A stretch of DNA of 64,000 nucleotides from Bacillota bacterium (GTDB taxonomy: Bacteria > Bacillota_G > Limnochordia > DTU010). The notes beneath the pieces are model-generated. The model saw only the letters and a list, made by a program, of their open reading frames with translations. It made no database searches and was not told the origin of the DNA. Below, in pieces: positions 53,014 to 62,295 of the stretch (the first letter of the stretch is position 1; the number at the start of each line of letters is the position of its first letter). The stretch covers positions 8,460 to 72,459 of the forward strand of contig JAAZLQ010000107.1 of NCBI GenBank assembly GCA_012799255.1, read 5' to 3'. The position numbers and the translations under genes are program-made.

Positions 53014-54570
53014 ATGGGAAAAGTTTTGGAAATGCGCGCCATCACCAAACAGTTTCCGCGGGTTTTGGCCAATGATAAGGTGGACTTTGACTTAGAGTAT
53101 GGAGAGATTCATGCTTTAGTGGGCGAAAACGGCTCAGGCAAATCCACATTGATGAATATTCTCTATGGCCTTTACCAGAGTGATGGTGGAGAGATTTATG
53201 TTAGAGGAAATAAAGTAGATATTACAGAACCGCGCGTGGCCATTGACCTGAAGATAGGCATGGTCTTTCAGCACTTTATGCTAATTGAACCGCTAACAGT
53301 GGCAGAGAATATCGTTCTGGGTTCTGAAATTCGCAAAGGGCCCTTTTTGGACTACAAAAAGGCTGTGCGAGAAGTGGAAAAACTAAGTCAAGAATATGGA
53401 CTGAAAATTGATCCCCATGCTAAGGTAGCCGATCTGTCAGTGGGTTTGCAGCAAAGGGTGGAGATTCTGAAGGCCCTATACCGCGGTGCAGAGATCTTGG
53501 TTTTAGACGAACCTACCGCGGTTTTGACTCCTCAAGAGGTTGACGATCTGATTGAGGTGTTGCGCACCTTGAAGTCCAAGGGAACGAGCATTGTCTTTAT
53601 CACTCATAAGATTAGGGAAGTTCTGGCGGTTTCAGACCGGGTTAGTGTGTTAAGGCGGGGTAAGAAAATCGGAACCAAGGCGACGTCTGAAACGAATGAG
53701 CAGGACTTAGCAGAAATGATGGTCGGTCGTGTAGTGCTTTTGCGAGTGAATAAAGGACCCGCCAAACCAGGTCCTGAGGTTCTCAAAATTGAAGGACTTT
53801 CTGTTAAGGATCAGTTTGGTCATCTAAAGGTAGATAATGTGGATCTCACGGTGAGAAGTGGTGAGGTTCTGGGTATCGCTGGGGTGGAGGGCAATGGTCA
53901 ATCGGAGTTGGTTGAAGCCATTGCAGGATTACAACGTGTATCTGGAGGGAAGATTTCCCTCTCTGGTCAGGATATTACAGGTTTGTCGCCGTTAAGAATC
54001 AGGGAAGCGGGATTTGGTTTTATCCCTGAAGATCGCCATAGACGCGGTCTTGTTTTGGACTATTCGGTTGCTGACAATCTGATCCTTGGTCTTCACGGAA
54101 AGCAACCATTTGTGAAAAGCGGCCTGATCCGGAGGGAAAAGGCTATCCAGGAAAATGCGGAGCACTTAATTAAGGAATATGACGTGCGTCCTCCCGTGGC
54201 AAACCAAGCAGTGAAGAGTCTCTCAGGAGGTAACCAGCAAAAGGTTATTGTAGCCAGAGAATTTACCCAAAACCCAGAGTTGTTGATTTGCTCTCAGCCA
54301 ACCAGAGGAGTTGACATTGGGGCAATTGAGTTCATCCATAGTCAGGTAATTGCCCAGAGGGATCGGGGCGCAGCGGTACTTTTAGTATCTGCAGAACTAG
54401 ACGAGGTGCTTTCCTTAAGCGATCGGGTAGCCGTTATGTATAATGGACGAATTGTCAGTGTAATGCCGGTTGAGGAAGTGACCGAGCATAAACTTGGCTT
54501 CTTGATGTTAGGTGGTCGTTTAGAGGACTATAATGGGAGCGAGGTGACTGGGCATGGAGAAGAAAACTAG
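53014..54570 (+). CDS. Nucleoside/sugar ABC transporter ATP-binding protein
   Basis: 518 residues with two fused ATPase domains, as in NupO/RbsA. First domain: Walker A GENGSGKST, altered signature LSVGLQQR, Walker B ILVLDEPTAVL. Second domain: degenerate Walker A GVEGNGQSE, signature LSGGNQQK, Walker B LICSQPTRGVD (Asp/Glu lost). This asymmetry is normal for the class. ATG with AGGGAGG. Overlaps the following permease gene by 17 bases. Confidence 0.95.
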   Translation: MGKVLEMRAITKQFPRVLANDKVDFDLEYGEIHALVGENGSGKSTLMNILYGLYQSDGGEIYVRGNKVDITEPRVAIDLKIGMVFQHFMLIEPLTVAENIVLGSEIRKGPFLDYKKAVREVEKLSQEYGLKIDPHAKVADLSVGLQQRVEILKALYRGAEILVLDEPTAVLTPQEVDDLIEVLRTLKSKGTSIVFITHKIREVLAVSDRVSVLRRGKKIGTKATSETNEQDLAEMMVGRVVLLRVNKGPAKPGPEVLKIEGLSVKDQFGHLKVDNVDLTVRSGEVLGIAGVEGNGQSELVEAIAGLQRVSGGKISLSGQDITGLSPLRIREAGFGFIPEDRHRRGLVLDYSVADNLILGLHGKQPFVKSGLIRREKAIQENAEHLIKEYDVRPPVANQAVKSLSGGNQQKVIVAREFTQNPELLICSQPTRGVDIGAIEFIHSQVIAQRDRGAAVLLVSAELDEVLSLSDRVAVMYNGRIVSVMPVEEVTEHKLGFLMLGGRLEDYNGSEVTGHGEEN

Positions 54571-55597
54571 GAAGATTCCTTGGCAGGAAATCATGGTTCC
54601 CCTTGTGGCCGTGATTTTAGCTCTGTTAATCGGATCAGCTTTCATTCTGTTTGTGGGTGAGAACCCCATTAACGCTTATGGTATTTTGTTCAAAGAATCT
54701 TTTGGAAGCATGAGGAACCTGGCAACAACGCTGCAGAGGGCAACTCCGCTCATGTTCACCGGTCTTGCAGTGGCCTTCGCCTTTCGGGCAGGATTGTTTA
54801 ACATTGGTGCGGAAGGGCAACTATACATCGGAGCATTTGCGGCCGCTTGGGTCGGCTTTACCTTCACCAATCTGCCTCGCTTGATTCACCTACCATTAGC
54901 CATCGTAGCTGGCATGTTAGGTGGAGCTCTGTGGGCTGCTATTCCCGGTTATTTGAAAGCTAAGCTTGGGGTTCATGAAGTAATCAATACCATCATGCTC
55001 AACTTTATAGCTCTGTATCTAACAGACTGGCTCGCAACCGGTCCTTTCCACGGTGGTTCGTGGGTCCCTGAGACGGCCCGCATTAACGCAACTGCAGCCC
55101 TCAGTCGCCTCTATCCACCAACACGGTTGAGTTCTGGCATTTACTTGGCCCTGCTTGCGGCTGCGGTAGCCTACTTAATCTTGTGGAAGACAAAGAGAGG
55201 TTATGAACTGCGGGCAGTAGGTTTGAATCCGCACGCAGCTGAGTACGGGGGCATTAATGTGGCCCGTAATACTATTATTGCAATGGCGATCAGCGGAGCT
55301 TTTGCAGGGCTTGCTGGTACAGAGCAAATCTTAGGATTGCATAATCGCTTTATCCTGCGGTTTTCTCCAGACCTTGGATTCATGGGGGTTGCGGTGGCAC
55401 TCCTCGGTAAGAATCATCCGGTGGGTGTGATCTTGGCTGCTATCTTGTTCGGAGCACTCCAAGCAGGTTCGGCTGCTATGGACCGCCTAACCTCGGTGCC
55501 TCGGGAGTTAATCACTATCATCCAGGCGTTGATCATCTTCTTTGTGGCCGCAGAATATTTAATCCGGCGCATGCTGCGCCTTAAGGAGGAAGCATAA
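54554..55597 (+). CDS. Nucleoside ABC transporter permease
   Basis: 347-residue membrane subunit of the NupP type: GLFNIGAEGQLYIGAFAAAWVG, NTIMLNFIALYL and RAVGLNPHAAEYGGINV motifs are visible. ATG inside the end of the ATPase gene; stop overlaps the next permease start (TAATG). Eight or more membrane helices. Confidence 0.93.
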   Translation: MEKKTRKIPWQEIMVPLVAVILALLIGSAFILFVGENPINAYGILFKESFGSMRNLATTLQRATPLMFTGLAVAFAFRAGLFNIGAEGQLYIGAFAAAWVGFTFTNLPRLIHLPLAIVAGMLGGALWAAIPGYLKAKLGVHEVINTIMLNFIALYLTDWLATGPFHGGSWVPETARINATAALSRLYPPTRLSSGIYLALLAAAVAYLILWKTKRGYELRAVGLNPHAAEYGGINVARNTIIAMAISGAFAGLAGTEQILGLHNRFILRFSPDLGFMGVAVALLGKNHPVGVILAAILFGALQAGSAAMDRLTSVPRELITIIQALIIFFVAAEYLIRRMLRLKEEA

Positions 55598-56526
55598 TGG
55601 GGGATATTCTCGCAATGTTATTTAACACGGCAGTTTTTGCCGCTGCCCTAAGAATGGCTACCCCGTTAATCTTCGCGGCCTTGGGCGGAATTTTCTCGGA
55701 GCGTAGTGGGGTAGTGAACATTGCCTTAGAGGGTATGATGCTCGTTGGCGCCTTTACCGCCATGTTTGTCACCTATCACACAGGTTTGCCCTGGGTTGGA
55801 GTTTTAGGTGCAATAGCCGCGGGTGCGTTGATGGGTCTTTTACACGCGATCTTTTGCGTACGTTACCGGGCAAATCAAGTGGTAACGGGTACCGCCATTA
55901 ACATTTTTGCTGGTGGCCTTACCGTGTTTCTACTGCGGGACTTCTTTGGTGCAGCTGGTACAAGTCCAAGCGTGAGTACTATTCCGGACATCACCATCCC
56001 GCTGCTGAACCAAATTCCGTGGATCGGTAAGATTATTGGCCGCCAAAACCCACTAGTCTACCTAGCACTTCTTGCGGTGGTGCTTGTGCACATCGTTATC
56101 TACAAAACCCCTTGGGGTCTAAGACTTCGGGCGGTAGGCGAGCATCCCAAAGCAGCAGATACTGTAGGGGTCAATGTGTTTCGCATGCGTTATCTGGCAG
56201 TGATTATTAGCGGAGCATTTGCAGGTCTAGGCGGCACTTATCTATCCATTGCCCATCTAAGTCGCTTTAGTGAGGGTATGACTGCAGGTCGTGGCTTTAT
56301 TGCCTTAGCCGCCATGATTTTCGGAAAATGGACTCCCTTTGGAGCTTTAGGTGCCTGTTTGTTCTTTGGCTATGCAGATGCATTGCAGATGCGCTTACAA
56401 GATGTTGGTATTCCAACTCAGTTCATGAATATGTTGCCATATGTCTTAACCATGGTCGCTTTAGCCGGATTTATCGGCAAGGCGGTAGGGCCGAAAGCTT
56501 CCGGTGAACCATACATCAAAGGATAG
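55597..56526 (+). CDS. Nucleoside ABC transporter permease, second subunit
   Basis: 309 residues of the NupQ type: ERSGVVNIALEGMML, VVTGTAINIFAGGLT and RAVGEHPKAADTVGVNV. Starts on a TAATG overlap with the first permease. With BMP protein and ATPase it completes one importer, most likely for purine nucleosides, which DeoD could then cleave. Confidence 0.94.
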   Translation: MGDILAMLFNTAVFAAALRMATPLIFAALGGIFSERSGVVNIALEGMMLVGAFTAMFVTYHTGLPWVGVLGAIAAGALMGLLHAIFCVRYRANQVVTGTAINIFAGGLTVFLLRDFFGAAGTSPSVSTIPDITIPLLNQIPWIGKIIGRQNPLVYLALLAVVLVHIVIYKTPWGLRLRAVGEHPKAADTVGVNVFRMRYLAVIISGAFAGLGGTYLSIAHLSRFSEGMTAGRGFIALAAMIFGKWTPFGALGACLFFGYADALQMRLQDVGIPTQFMNMLPYVLTMVALAGFIGKAVGPKASGEPYIKG

Positions 56527-56546
56527 ATAGCGAGGTTTCAGAGAAA

Positions 56547-58274
56547 TTGAGTAATCTCAAGAGATTCATTTCTTACTATAAGCCCGAGCGTCGCCTTTTT
56601 GCCATGGACTTGCTCGCGGCAAGTATGATTGCTTTGTTGGATCTGCTTTTTCCCATTATCACTAGAACGTTCATGAAAGACTACATTCCCAACCGCAATC
56701 TGCAGGCTGTCCTAGTTTGGGCAGGTGCGCTAGTAGTTCTGTATGGATTACGCCTTCTCTGCCAGTACTTTGTGGATTATTACGGCCATGTGGTGGGGGT
56801 CAACATTGAGTATCAAATGAGAAAAGATCTGTTCACCCATTTGCAGACCTTGGATTTCAGGTTCTTTGATGATACCAAAGTGGGGTATTTGATGAGCAGA
56901 ATCGTTAATGACTTAAGGGAAATTACCGAACTTGCTCACCATGGACCAGAAGACATTTTCATTGCCACGTTGATGTTGGTTGGTTCGTTTTTCTATCTGC
57001 TGACGATCAACGTGCCACTAACTTTAATATCGTTCCTATTCATTCCCATCATCCTGTGGTACGCCTACAGCAAGCGTACTGCTATGAGAGAGGCCTTTGC
57101 CGAGGAGCGGAAACGCATCGCAGATGTAAATGCGGATTTGGAAAACAGTCTTTCCGGGATTCGGGTTGCCCAGAGTTTTGTGAACGAGGCCTATGAACAA
57201 AGGCGTTTTGACCACGCCAACACTGCTTTTAAGAAATCCCGTTACAAGGCTTTCCGAGCTATGGCAGTTTATTCTTCTGGACTTGGCTTCTTAACGGACT
57301 TGCTCAATGTTGCGGTGCTTACCTGTGGTGCCCTGTTCATGTTTCGCGGCCATATCGACTTGGCCGACCTAACAGCATACTTGATGTTTATTGGCTTCTT
57401 CCTGCAGCCGATCAGAAGGTTGATCTCCTTTACCCAGCAGTACCAGCAGGGTATGACTGGGTTCAATCGCTTTGTGGAGTTAATGGAGGTTTCTCCCTCT
57501 GTTACGGATCGTCCTGGAGCGAAGGATTTGCCTCCCGTGAAGGGAAATGTCGAACTCAGAAACGTATCGTTTCACTACAACGAGCAGGCAGAAGTCTTGC
57601 ACAATGTGAATTTGACTATTCCGGCAGGAAGCACGACTGCCTTTGTTGGTCCATCTGGCGGCGGTAAAACTACGCTATGTCACTTGATTCCACGCTTTTA
57701 TGATGTGGTGCAAGGTGAGATCCTCATCGATGGTCATAGCGTTCGGGATGTAACGCTTAGTTCACTAAGGCAGCAAATTGGCTTTGTTCAGCAGGACGTC
57801 TTTTTGTTTACCGGGACAATTCGGGAGAACATTCTTTACGGAGATCCCACAGCTTCTGAGGAAGCCATGATTGAAGCCGCGAAAAAGGCTCAGATTCACG
57901 ATTTTATCCTGACTTTGCCGGACGGTTACGATACCTATGTAGGGGAGAGGGGAGTTAAACTCTCAGGTGGCCAGAAGCAAAGGATCTCTATTGCCAGGGT
58001 GTTCTTAAAGAACCCGCCGATTCTAATCTTGGATGAGGCCACCTCCGCCTTGGATACTGCAACCGAGCAGGAAATCCAGGAGGCACTAATGGAATTATCC
58101 AAGGACCGCACCACCCTAATTATTGCCCACCGCTTGTCCACCATTCGTCATGCAGACGAGATTGTGGTTCTAACTGAAGGGCAGATTCGGGAGAAGGGTA
58201 CCCATGAGCAACTTGTGGCTAAAAGGGGCATTTACGCCGGACTAAACGCAAGACAAATGGATAGTGTAGGTTAA
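56547..58274 (+). CDS. ABC exporter, MsbA/LmrA type
   Basis: 575 residues, six transmembrane helices fused to one ATPase domain with canonical Walker A GPSGGGKTT, signature LSGGQKQR, Walker B ILDEATSALD and switch His IAHRLST. All catalytic residues are normal, so a homodimer is likely. Probably exports lipids or hydrophobic compounds. TTG start 21 bases after the importer operon. Its placement between two nucleoside/sugar importers does not reveal its substrate. Confidence 0.93.
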   Translation: MSNLKRFISYYKPERRLFAMDLLAASMIALLDLLFPIITRTFMKDYIPNRNLQAVLVWAGALVVLYGLRLLCQYFVDYYGHVVGVNIEYQMRKDLFTHLQTLDFRFFDDTKVGYLMSRIVNDLREITELAHHGPEDIFIATLMLVGSFFYLLTINVPLTLISFLFIPIILWYAYSKRTAMREAFAEERKRIADVNADLENSLSGIRVAQSFVNEAYEQRRFDHANTAFKKSRYKAFRAMAVYSSGLGFLTDLLNVAVLTCGALFMFRGHIDLADLTAYLMFIGFFLQPIRRLISFTQQYQQGMTGFNRFVELMEVSPSVTDRPGAKDLPPVKGNVELRNVSFHYNEQAEVLHNVNLTIPAGSTTAFVGPSGGGKTTLCHLIPRFYDVVQGEILIDGHSVRDVTLSSLRQQIGFVQQDVFLFTGTIRENILYGDPTASEEAMIEAAKKAQIHDFILTLPDGYDTYVGERGVKLSGGQKQRISIARVFLKNPPILILDEATSALDTATEQEIQEALMELSKDRTTLIIAHRLSTIRHADEIVVLTEGQIREKGTHEQLVAKRGIYAGLNARQMDSVG

Positions 58275-58287
58275 TCTGAGATTCTGA

Positions 58288-58326
58288 TTTGAACCGCTGG
58301 AGTTTACTCCAGCGGTTTATTGTTTT
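58288..58326 (+). terminator. Intrinsic terminator after ABC exporter
   Basis: AACCGCTGGAG, loop TTTA, CTCCAGCGGTT, then TATTGTTTT. Closes the exporter unit; the 130 bases after it up to the DUF3798 gene hold a small hairpin (AGTTTAT-GGGAGG-ATAAACT, 58379-58398) and no gene. Confidence 0.85.
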
Positions 58327-58460
58327 CCGCACCAAGCAGGAGTTTCGTCGCAAATAGATCAAAAAGAAATTTTTTTGTAGTTTATGGGAGGATAAACTGC
58401 GTAATTCGTAGAATATGGAGTGAAGTTTAAATACCATATGGATATGGAGGAGAGAACACA

Positions 58461-59561
58461 GTGAAGAGGAAGCTAGGTCTTGTTTTAGTGTTGATTTTAG
58501 TATTAGGTTTAGTTGGCGTAACTCAAGCTGCCGCATTGCCTTTTAAGATCGGTGTCGTAACTGGTACCGTATCGCAAGGTGAAGAGGAGTACCAAGCAGG
58601 GGCAAAAATGGCAGCCCGCTATCCAGGTTCTGTTTTGCACGTAACTTATCCTGACAACTTCATGCAAGAGCAAGAAACAGTAATTGGTCAAATTCTACAG
58701 TTTGCCATGGATCCAGAGGTAAAAGCAATTGTTGTTGTGCAGGCCGTTCCAGGCACAACTGCTGCTTTCAAGCAGATCCGTGAGTTCCGTCCTGACATTG
58801 CACTTATTATGGGCTTACCCCATGAAGATCCAGATATGATTTCTGGCGTAGTGGACTTCGCAGTGGAGACCGACCAAATCCGTCGTGGTGCTAACATTGC
58901 GCAGTTAGCTGCTCAAATGGGCGCTAAAAAGATTCTCCACTATTCGTTCCCTCGCCACATGTCCATGGAGCTTCTAGCTGTTCGTTACAACAATATGAAA
59001 GAAGAAGCTGCCGCCCTTGGTATTGAAGTAATCGATGTTACCGCTCCAGACCCAATGGGTGATGCGGGTATTCCTGGAACTCAGCAGTTTATTCTAGAAG
59101 ATATTCCTCGTCAGGCCGCTTTGCATGGTACCGATATTGCTTTCTTTGGTACCAACTGTTCCATGATGGAACCTGCAATCCGCGCTTCGCTTGAGACTGG
59201 AATCATTTTCCCAGAACAATGTTGCCCAAGTCCTTTCCACGGCTATCCAGGTGCTTTGGGAATTGAGATCCCTGAAGAGCATAGCGGTGATGTACCATTT
59301 ATCATCGAGCAAATTAAGGCTAAAGTTGCTGACATGGGTCGCACTGGTCGTCTTGCCACCTGGGTTGCACCAATTAACATGATCTTTGTAGAAGCCGGTG
59401 TAGAACTAGCTATCCAGCACGTCCAAAACGGCTTGGACTTCTCTGATCAAGACGCAGTGGAAAAAGCGGTTTATGAAGCTACCGGAATTAGCATTTCGCT
59501 CAATCGCTACAAAGATGGAGCAAATTACTACCTAGTTATTGCTGACTCGGTAATTTTCTAG
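58461..59561 (+). CDS. DUF3798 periplasmic binding-protein-like protein
   Basis: 366 residues with signal peptide (cleavage near TQA; no lipobox). The mature protein starts KIGVVTGTVSQGEEEY, typical of DUF3798, and has the alternating alpha/beta plan of periplasmic sugar-binding proteins (IVVVQAVPGT, GANIAQLAAQMGAKKIL). The ligand is unknown. GTG start eight bases after AGGAGAG. It heads an operon with a two-domain ATPase and two permeases, so it is almost certainly the capture protein of that importer. Confidence 0.9.
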   Translation: MKRKLGLVLVLILVLGLVGVTQAAALPFKIGVVTGTVSQGEEEYQAGAKMAARYPGSVLHVTYPDNFMQEQETVIGQILQFAMDPEVKAIVVVQAVPGTTAAFKQIREFRPDIALIMGLPHEDPDMISGVVDFAVETDQIRRGANIAQLAAQMGAKKILHYSFPRHMSMELLAVRYNNMKEEAAALGIEVIDVTAPDPMGDAGIPGTQQFILEDIPRQAALHGTDIAFFGTNCSMMEPAIRASLETGIIFPEQCCPSPFHGYPGALGIEIPEEHSGDVPFIIEQIKAKVADMGRTGRLATWVAPINMIFVEAGVELAIQHVQNGLDFSDQDAVEKAVYEATGISISLNRYKDGANYYLVIADSVIF

Positions 59562-59587
59562 GAGAACACAACAATTAGTAATAGCAA

Positions 59588-59634
59588 TGCGGAGCTCTCG
59601 CCCTCTCCGAGGGCAGAACTCCGCACTTTTCTTG
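59588..59634 (+). terminator. Hairpin between DUF3798 gene and ATPase gene
   Basis: TGCGGAG-ctctc-GCCCTC pairs with GAGGGC-agaa-CTCCGCA, then CTTTTC. A partial terminator that would favour expression of the binding protein. Confidence 0.8.
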
Positions 59635-59662
59635 AGGGGCAAAAAGTGGGAGGTGGATGTTA

Positions 59663-61252
59663 ATGAGTGTTCCTGTACTGGAGATGCAAAAGATCTCCAA
59701 GTCTTTTTATGGCACTCAAGTGTTACATGGCATTGATCTAACAGTACACCAAGGTGAAATTCATTGCATAGTGGGAGAAAACGGAGCTGGTAAATCAACC
59801 CTCATGAACATCCTGTTCGGAATGTCGGTTATTGCTCAAACTGGGGGCTATGAAGGACAGATCCTAATCAATGGAAAACAAGTGGCTTTTGACTCGCCCA
59901 AGGCTGCTATTGAGGCAGGAATTGGCATGGTTCACCAGGAGTTTATGCTCCTACCTGGTTTTACAGTCACCGAAAACATTAAATTGAATCGGGAAATCAC
60001 CAAACCTAATCCCTTTAGTGCAGTTTTCGGGAAGAAACTGGAGACCCTGAACCGACGGCAGATGGCCAAAGATACTCGAACAGCTTTGGATAAGTTGGGC
60101 ATGACAATCGATGAGTGGCTGCCTGTGGCTGGGCTGCCGGTTGGTTACCTTCAATTCGTGGAAATTGCACGGGAAATCGACAAGGAAAACTTGCAGCTGT
60201 TGGTTCTCGATGAACCTACAGCGGTTCTAACTGAGAGTGAGGCGGACCAGTTTCTAGAGGTGATTCAAAAGTTAGCTAAAAGTGGCATTAGTATTCTCTT
60301 TATTACTCATCGCCTCGATGAAGTGATGGCCGTGGCAGATAACATTACCATTATGAAAGATGGTGAGTTAGTACGTTCAGGACCTAAAAACTCCTTTACT
60401 ATTGCGCAGATTGCTGAGCTCATGGTGGGCCGCAAAATTGACACTACAGCCCGTTTAGGAACGAAAAAGACTGACACAGCTAGAGAGACAGTGCTGGAGA
60501 TTCGCGACCTAAAGGTTAATATGCCGGGTGAAAGCCTCCGGGGGATTAACTTGGATGTCTATCGTGGTGAAATCCTCGGGATTGGAGGCTTGGCTGGTCA
60601 TGGTAAGATAGGTCTCGCCAATGGAGTAATGGGACTTTATCCTAGCGAAGGTCACGTGCGTTATGAAGGAGTGGATGTACCCTTAAATAGCCCGCGAGAA
60701 GCTTTGGAACTAGGCTTAGCCTTTGTTTCTGAAGACCGTCGAGGAGTAGGGCTCGTTCTGGAAGACAGTATCGCCAACAATATTGTGCTCACCAGCATGC
60801 AGAGTCAGAATAAGTTCTTGAAACCAGGTCGTCTGAAGCTGCGTGATCAGAAGAAGATTATCAGCCATGCTTTAGAGTCGATTGAGAAGTTTGATATTCG
60901 TTGTACTGGACCAGAACAGATTGTGCGTAGATTGAGTGGTGGCAACCAGCAAAAGGTTTGCTTGGCTAGGGCTTTCACACAGGAACCGAAGTTGCTCTTT
61001 GTCTCGGAGCCGACCAGGGGAATCGACGTGGGAGCTAAGGCCCGGGTGTTAGAGCTCATTGTTGAGCTAAACAAGATGGGAGTGACGGTTGTGATCACTT
61101 CTAGCGAATTGGCAGAACTGCGTAGCATAGCGGATCGGATCGCAATTGTCTATGAAGGTAGGCTAGCCGGCATTCTTTCGCCAGATGCTCCTGATGTGGA
61201 ATACGGCCTATTGATGGCAGGAAAAACTCTCGAGGAGGTGGGAGCCAGATGA
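59663..61252 (+). CDS. DUF3798-linked ABC transporter ATP-binding protein
   Basis: About 529 residues, two fused ATPase domains like RbsA/MglA: first Walker A GENGAGKST and LLVLDEPTAVL; second domain with degenerate Walker A (GLAGHGKIG), signature LSGGNQQK and LLFVSEPTRGIDVG. ATG at 59663 is eight bases after GGGAGGTGG; another ATG two codons earlier is closer. Its first signature (LPVGYLQFVEIARE) is altered, a normal trait. Overlaps the permease start by ATGA. Confidence 0.93.
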   Translation: MSVPVLEMQKISKSFYGTQVLHGIDLTVHQGEIHCIVGENGAGKSTLMNILFGMSVIAQTGGYEGQILINGKQVAFDSPKAAIEAGIGMVHQEFMLLPGFTVTENIKLNREITKPNPFSAVFGKKLETLNRRQMAKDTRTALDKLGMTIDEWLPVAGLPVGYLQFVEIAREIDKENLQLLVLDEPTAVLTESEADQFLEVIQKLAKSGISILFITHRLDEVMAVADNITIMKDGELVRSGPKNSFTIAQIAELMVGRKIDTTARLGTKKTDTARETVLEIRDLKVNMPGESLRGINLDVYRGEILGIGGLAGHGKIGLANGVMGLYPSEGHVRYEGVDVPLNSPREALELGLAFVSEDRRGVGLVLEDSIANNIVLTSMQSQNKFLKPGRLKLRDQKKIISHALESIEKFDIRCTGPEQIVRRLSGGNQQKVCLARAFTQEPKLLFVSEPTRGIDVGAKARVLELIVELNKMGVTVVITSSELAELRSIADRIAIVYEGRLAGILSPDAPDVEYGLLMAGKTLEEVGAR

Positions 61253-62295
61253 AAGAGCGACTTCTTAAGATCTATCATGGATTTGGATTGCCCCGCCTCA
61301 TTATTGCATCCTTCTTGCTACTCCTCGTGATCATCGCAGCGGGCACAGAACTGAGTGTTGCTGGACTGCTCAGCGACGCATTAGTGAGGATCGGGCAAAA
61401 CGGAATTTACGTTTTGGCAATGGTACCCTCGATTCAGGCGGGAGTGGGTTTAAACTTCGGGTTACCAGTTGGCGTTATTTGCGGTATAGTCGGCGTCTTG
61501 GTGGCTATGGAGTTTTCGTTGATGGGTATGACTGGCTTTTTCGTGGCAATCTTGCTTGCCGTTCCACTGGGTATAGGAGCAGGTTATCTGTTCTCCCTAT
61601 TGTTGAACCGTGTAGCTGGACAAGAGATGATGGTAGGAACCTACGTGGGCTTTTCAGTGGTTGCGGGAATGTGTATCTTTTGGCTGATGGCTCCCTTTAA
61701 GAATCCTGCCCTAATCTGGCCAGTGGGGGGCCAAGGTTTACGGGTCACGTTGACCTTAGCTGACACTTTTGCCGGAGTGTTGAACAATTTCTTAGCGTTT
61801 GAAATCTTCGGTCTAACTATCCCCACGGGTCTGTTATTGTTCTATGGTTTGGTGGCATTCTTGGTTTGGCTGTTCTTTAGAACTAAGGCAGGGGTAGCCA
61901 TGGAAGTGGTCGGTCGCAATCCCCGCTTTGCTATAGCCTCCGGCCTGAACTTGAATAAGTATCGCAGCCTGGGAATAGTCCTCTCCACCGTCTTAGCGGC
62001 GGTTGGTTATGTGGTTTACGCCCAGAGTTTCGTCTTTGTTCAGCTCTACAACGGTCCTTTGATGACTGCTTTTCCTGCAGTCGCCGGTGTGTTAATCGGT
62101 GGTGCCTCCACCAAGGAGGCGAAAGTACTGCACGCAGTGATTGGTGTTGTACTCTTCCAGACCTTGTTAACGGTGGCTATGCCAGTCACTAACCAACTTA
62201 TCGAAGGCAACATATCGGAAATCGCACGAGTAGTTGTAAGTAATGGCATGATTTTGTATGCCTTAACTAGGATAACTGGAGGTGAACAGGCGTGA
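61249..62295 (+). CDS. DUF3798-linked ABC transporter permease 1
   Basis: 348-residue membrane protein related to branched-chain/sugar/nucleoside importer permeases (QAGVGLNFGLPVGVICG; VVGRNPRFAIASGLNLNKYR). ATG on an ATGA overlap with the ATPase gene and GTGA overlap with the next permease. About nine hydrophobic helices. Confidence 0.88.
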   Translation: MKERLLKIYHGFGLPRLIIASFLLLLVIIAAGTELSVAGLLSDALVRIGQNGIYVLAMVPSIQAGVGLNFGLPVGVICGIVGVLVAMEFSLMGMTGFFVAILLAVPLGIGAGYLFSLLLNRVAGQEMMVGTYVGFSVVAGMCIFWLMAPFKNPALIWPVGGQGLRVTLTLADTFAGVLNNFLAFEIFGLTIPTGLLLFYGLVAFLVWLFFRTKAGVAMEVVGRNPRFAIASGLNLNKYRSLGIVLSTVLAAVGYVVYAQSFVFVQLYNGPLMTAFPAVAGVLIGGASTKEAKVLHAVIGVVLFQTLLTVAMPVTNQLIEGNISEIARVVVSNGMILYALTRITGGEQA